Positions 62,074-64,000 of a stretch of 64,000 nucleotides of DNA are shown here, piece after piece. Below the pieces are notes generated by a model that worked only from the letters and a program-made list of their open reading frames with translations, did no database searches and had not been told where the DNA came from. The position numbers and the translations under genes are program-made. This DNA is from Bradyrhizobium sp. Ec3.3 (GTDB lineage: Bacteria; Pseudomonadota; Alphaproteobacteria; Rhizobiales; Xanthobacteraceae), in NCBI RefSeq assembly GCF_000472925.1, contig NZ_AXAS01000032.1, forward strand, positions 1 through 64,000, written 5' to 3'. Every line of letters begins with the position of its first letter. Position 1 is the first letter of the stretch.

Positions 62074-62604
62074 GTGAGCAAAAAGCCAGATAACCACAAG
62101 ATCTCATCCGATCTCGACACCCCGACCGATTTGGCATCCGGCTCGGTCGACAAGGTTTCGGAAGCGCTCAACGTGCTGCTTGCCGATGCCTTTGCGCTGT
62201 ACCTGAAGACCAAGAATTTCCACTGGCACGTCAGCGGCCGGCATTTTCGCGATTACCACCTGCTGCTGGACGAGCAGTCGGAAGCGATTTTCGCCACCAC
62301 CGACCAGCTCGCCGAGCGCGTCCGTAAAATCGGCGGCGCCACGCTGAAGTCGATCGGCCAGATCGCCAGGCTCAAGACCATCAAGGACAATGACGAGGAT
62401 TACGTCCCACCGCGCGAGATGCTGCACGAGCTGATGCAGGACAACAAGCACGTCGCAGCCGCCATGCGCAAAGCCCATGAGGTGTGCGACGAAGCCGGCG
62501 ATGTCGCCAGTGCGAGCCTGCTCGAAGTCTTCATCGACGAGACCGAGCGCCGCACCTGGTTTCTGTTCGAGGCCAGCCGCCAGGAAGGCAGCAACGCGGC
62601 GTAA
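62074..62604 (+). CDS. dps: Dps-family ferritin-like DNA-protection protein
   Basis: 176 residues. The ferroxidase-site pattern KNFHWHVSGRHFRDYHLLLD with the following EAIFATTDQLAERVRKIGG supplies the His, Asp and Glu ligands shared between subunits. The Dps dodecamer stores iron and detoxifies H2O2, and the basic N-terminus (SKKPDNHK) may bind DNA. The start is a GTG at 62074 with AGGAAGG seven bases upstream; the frame before it has no similarity. A hairpin follows at 62637-62682. Confidence 0.92.
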   Translation: MSKKPDNHKISSDLDTPTDLASGSVDKVSEALNVLLADAFALYLKTKNFHWHVSGRHFRDYHLLLDEQSEAIFATTDQLAERVRKIGGATLKSIGQIARLKTIKDNDEDYVPPREMLHELMQDNKHVAAAMRKAHEVCDEAGDVASASLLEVFIDETERRTWFLFEASRQEGSNAA

Positions 62605-62636
62605 GGTACTCCGCCGCAACAAAGGTGCGTCCACGC

Positions 62637-62682
62637 CGTGCCCACCACCTTTCCGTGATCACGGTGGAAAATGGTGGGCACG
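62637..62682. terminator. Hairpin between dps and the TauE/SafE gene
   Basis: CGTGCCCACCA (62637-62647) and TGGTGGGCACG (62672-62682) pair perfectly, with a second inner pairing TTCC...GGAA. It lies between convergent genes and could terminate both, though no T-run is present. Confidence 0.6.
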
Positions 62683-62701
62683 CCTCGACAAGGCTCCAGG
62701 T

Positions 62702-63493
62702 CTATTGGCCGAGGGCCATCCAGCTTCGATAGAGCATGTAGATCGCGACGGCGAAGATCAGCGCGGCGAAGACGTTGTTGAGCGCGCCTCGCTTGCCGGC
62801 GAGGTGTTTGGCCAGCCGCGCGCCGAGCAGGCCGCCAACGGCACCCCCCGCAAGGAAAACGATCGCGAGCCTCCAGTCGACCAGGCCGGCGAAAGCGTAG
62901 TTGGCCGCGGTGGTGAGCCCAAAGGCCGTGACCGAGACGAGCGAGGAGGCGATGGCGTTGAGGATCGGCATCCCGGTCGCCAGCATCAGGGCGGGCACGA
63001 TCAGGAAGCCGCCGCCGATTCCGAAGAAGCCCGACAGGGCGCCGGTCGCAAGACCGAGGCCCAGGAGCGCCGGGAAATTGTTGCGACCGAGCCTCACGGC
63101 AAAATCGCCGTCGCCTGCGCGTTTGCGCAGCATCAGCGCGCCGACGACGAGCATCAACAGCGCGAAGATCAGCAGCAGTTTCTGGCCGTCGAGCATTTTG
63201 CCGAGTGTCGAGCCGCCGAGCGCACCCACAATGCCCGCCACCGCAAAGACACTCGCGCATGGCCATTTCACATTGCCCGCTTTGGCATGGTTCGCCAGAT
63301 TGATCCCCGCATTTGCCGCCACCGCGATCGCGCTCGTTCCGATCGCGAGATGGGGGTTAGCGACTCCGACGAGATAGACCATCAGCGGGACGGCCAAGAT
63401 AGATCCGCCGCCACCGACAAGCCCAAGTGAGAAGCCGACGAGTGAGCCGGAGAGCGAACCGAGCGTCATTCGCGCTATCGAAAGCGCAACCAT
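62702..63493 (-). CDS. TauE/SafE (TSUP) family anion exporter
   Basis: 263 residues, eight membrane helices. SLVGFSLGLVGGGGSILAVP at the N-terminus and GALSGFFGIGGGFLIVPALM in the second half are the paired glycine-rich TSUP signatures. These proteins carry sulfite, sulfonates or other sulfur anions. Directly upstream on the same strand lies a metallo-beta-lactamase-fold hydrolase gene. Together they recall the blh/TSUP sulfide-detoxification pairs, where persulfide is oxidised to sulfite and exported. Confidence 0.88.
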   Translation of the reverse strand: MVALSIARMTLGSLSGSLVGFSLGLVGGGGSILAVPLMVYLVGVANPHLAIGTSAIAVAANAGINLANHAKAGNVKWPCASVFAVAGIVGALGGSTLGKMLDGQKLLLIFALLMLVVGALMLRKRAGDGDFAVRLGRNNFPALLGLGLATGALSGFFGIGGGFLIVPALMLATGMPILNAIASSLVSVTAFGLTTAANYAFAGLVDWRLAIVFLAGGAVGGLLGARLAKHLAGKRGALNNVFAALIFAVAIYMLYRSWMALGQ

Positions 63494-63558
63494 TATTCAT
63501 TGCTCCAGGAGATCCCCGCGCATCAGTTCGGGAGGCACGCTGCCGCTATTCTTGCGGG

Positions 63559-64000
63559 CTACAGCACGTTGAGCGGCACCTTGAGGAAGCGCTTTCCGCT
63601 CGGATCCGGCGAGGGAAGCCGGCCGGCCTTCATGTTGACCTGCAGTGACGGGATGATGAGCCTCGGCATCTCCAGCGTCCGGTCGCGCGCCTCGCGCGCG
63701 GCCACGAACTCCTCCTCCGAGATGCCGTCGCGGACATGGATGTTGTGGGCACGCTGCTCGGCGACCGTGGTTTCCCAACGGATATCGCGGCCGTTCGGAC
63801 CGTAATCATGACACATGAAGAGGCGGGTCTGATCTGGCAGCGACAGGATCCGCCGGATCGAGCGGTAAAGGCTGCGAGCGTCGCCGCCCGGAAAATCCGC
63901 GCGCGCCGAGCCGCCATCGGGCATGAACAGCGTGTCGCCGACGAAGGCTGCATCGCCAATGACATGCGTCACGCAGGCCGGCGTATGGCCGGGCGTGTGC
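63559..64000 (-). CDS. Metallo-beta-lactamase-fold hydrolase (Blh/ETHE1-like), C-terminal part
   Basis: About 147 codons visible, with the N-terminus beyond the window. HTPGHTPA is the third metal-binding region. VGDTLFMPDGGSARADFPGG carries the bridging Asp and the ADF motif of ETHE1/Blh-type persulfide dioxygenases, and FMCHDYGPNGRD holds the last His. The C-terminal extension (LIIPSLQVNMKAGRLPSPDP) fits the Blh group. The likely role is oxidation of glutathione persulfide to sulfite, working with the TauE/SafE exporter encoded downstream. Incomplete at the right edge, not truncated biologically as far as can be seen. Confidence 0.82.
   Translation of the reverse strand, partial: HTPGHTPACVTHVIGDAAFVGDTLFMPDGGSARADFPGGDARSLYRSIRRILSLPDQTRLFMCHDYGPNGRDIRWETTVAEQRAHNIHVRDGISEEEFVAAREARDRTLEMPRLIIPSLQVNMKAGRLPSPDPSGKRFLKVPLNVL

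Overview
The window looks like a chromosomal segment of a Bradyrhizobium-like soil alphaproteobacterium. The evidence is high GC, very long antisense open frames over real genes, several families of short palindromic repeats between genes, a tRNA-His without the extra 5' G, FixK/NnrR-type boxes, and a nirK-nirV / hemN / nnrR-nnrS denitrification neighbourhood. This assignment is inferred from gene content; no database was searched.

Left part (1-19.3 kb). The edge carries the 3' end of an IS481-type transposase. It is followed by a TPR lipoprotein, ribosomal protein S21 with a Gly/Arg-rich tail, aquaporin Z, purE-purK (4-base overlap), a diguanylate cyclase with an intact I-site, and four very small proteins, two of them divergent DUF465 paralogues. 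Next come an FAD oxidase of the L-2-hydroxyglutarate oxidase type, a PAS-GGDEF-EAL protein, a GlpD-like dehydrogenase, and a PotG-PotH-PotI polyamine-type ABC transporter without its binding protein. A TRAP-type binding protein paired with a chemoreceptor (no TRAP permease) lies between two 81-bp direct repeats, which are copies of the tail of the gene in front of it.

Middle part (19.3-39 kb). A sugar-type ABC transporter (binding protein and two permeases, no ATPase) and an AsmA protein are followed by 3-oxoacid CoA-transferase A/B. The nitrogen-oxide cluster follows: nirV and nirK (-), a periplasmic copper protein (-), hemN (+), a DUF1858 protein (+), nnrR (-) and nnrS (+). Five TTG-N8-CAA boxes sit in front of these genes, so they probably form one low-oxygen/NO regulon: NirK reduces nitrite to NO, the copper protein may help metallate it, HemN makes haem without oxygen, and NnrR/NnrS handle NO signalling and stress. 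A large PAS histidine kinase, two phasins and tRNA-His close the section.

Right part (39-64 kb). This holds an NTF2-like protein, a coiled-coil protein, a LacI regulator leading a ribose-type ABC operon, small secreted and membrane proteins, an AEC transporter, an orphan ParA, two related 49-residue membrane microproteins, a DapA-family enzyme with an attenuator-like leader, LysR, trxB, Lrp, DoxX, greA, carB, an MFS/ArsR divergent pair with twin operators, an atypical tRNA-like sequence, a methyltransferase, Dps, and a TauE/SafE exporter next to a metallo-beta-lactamase-fold hydrolase cut by the window edge.

No rRNA, CRISPR array, prophage or complete insertion sequence was seen.
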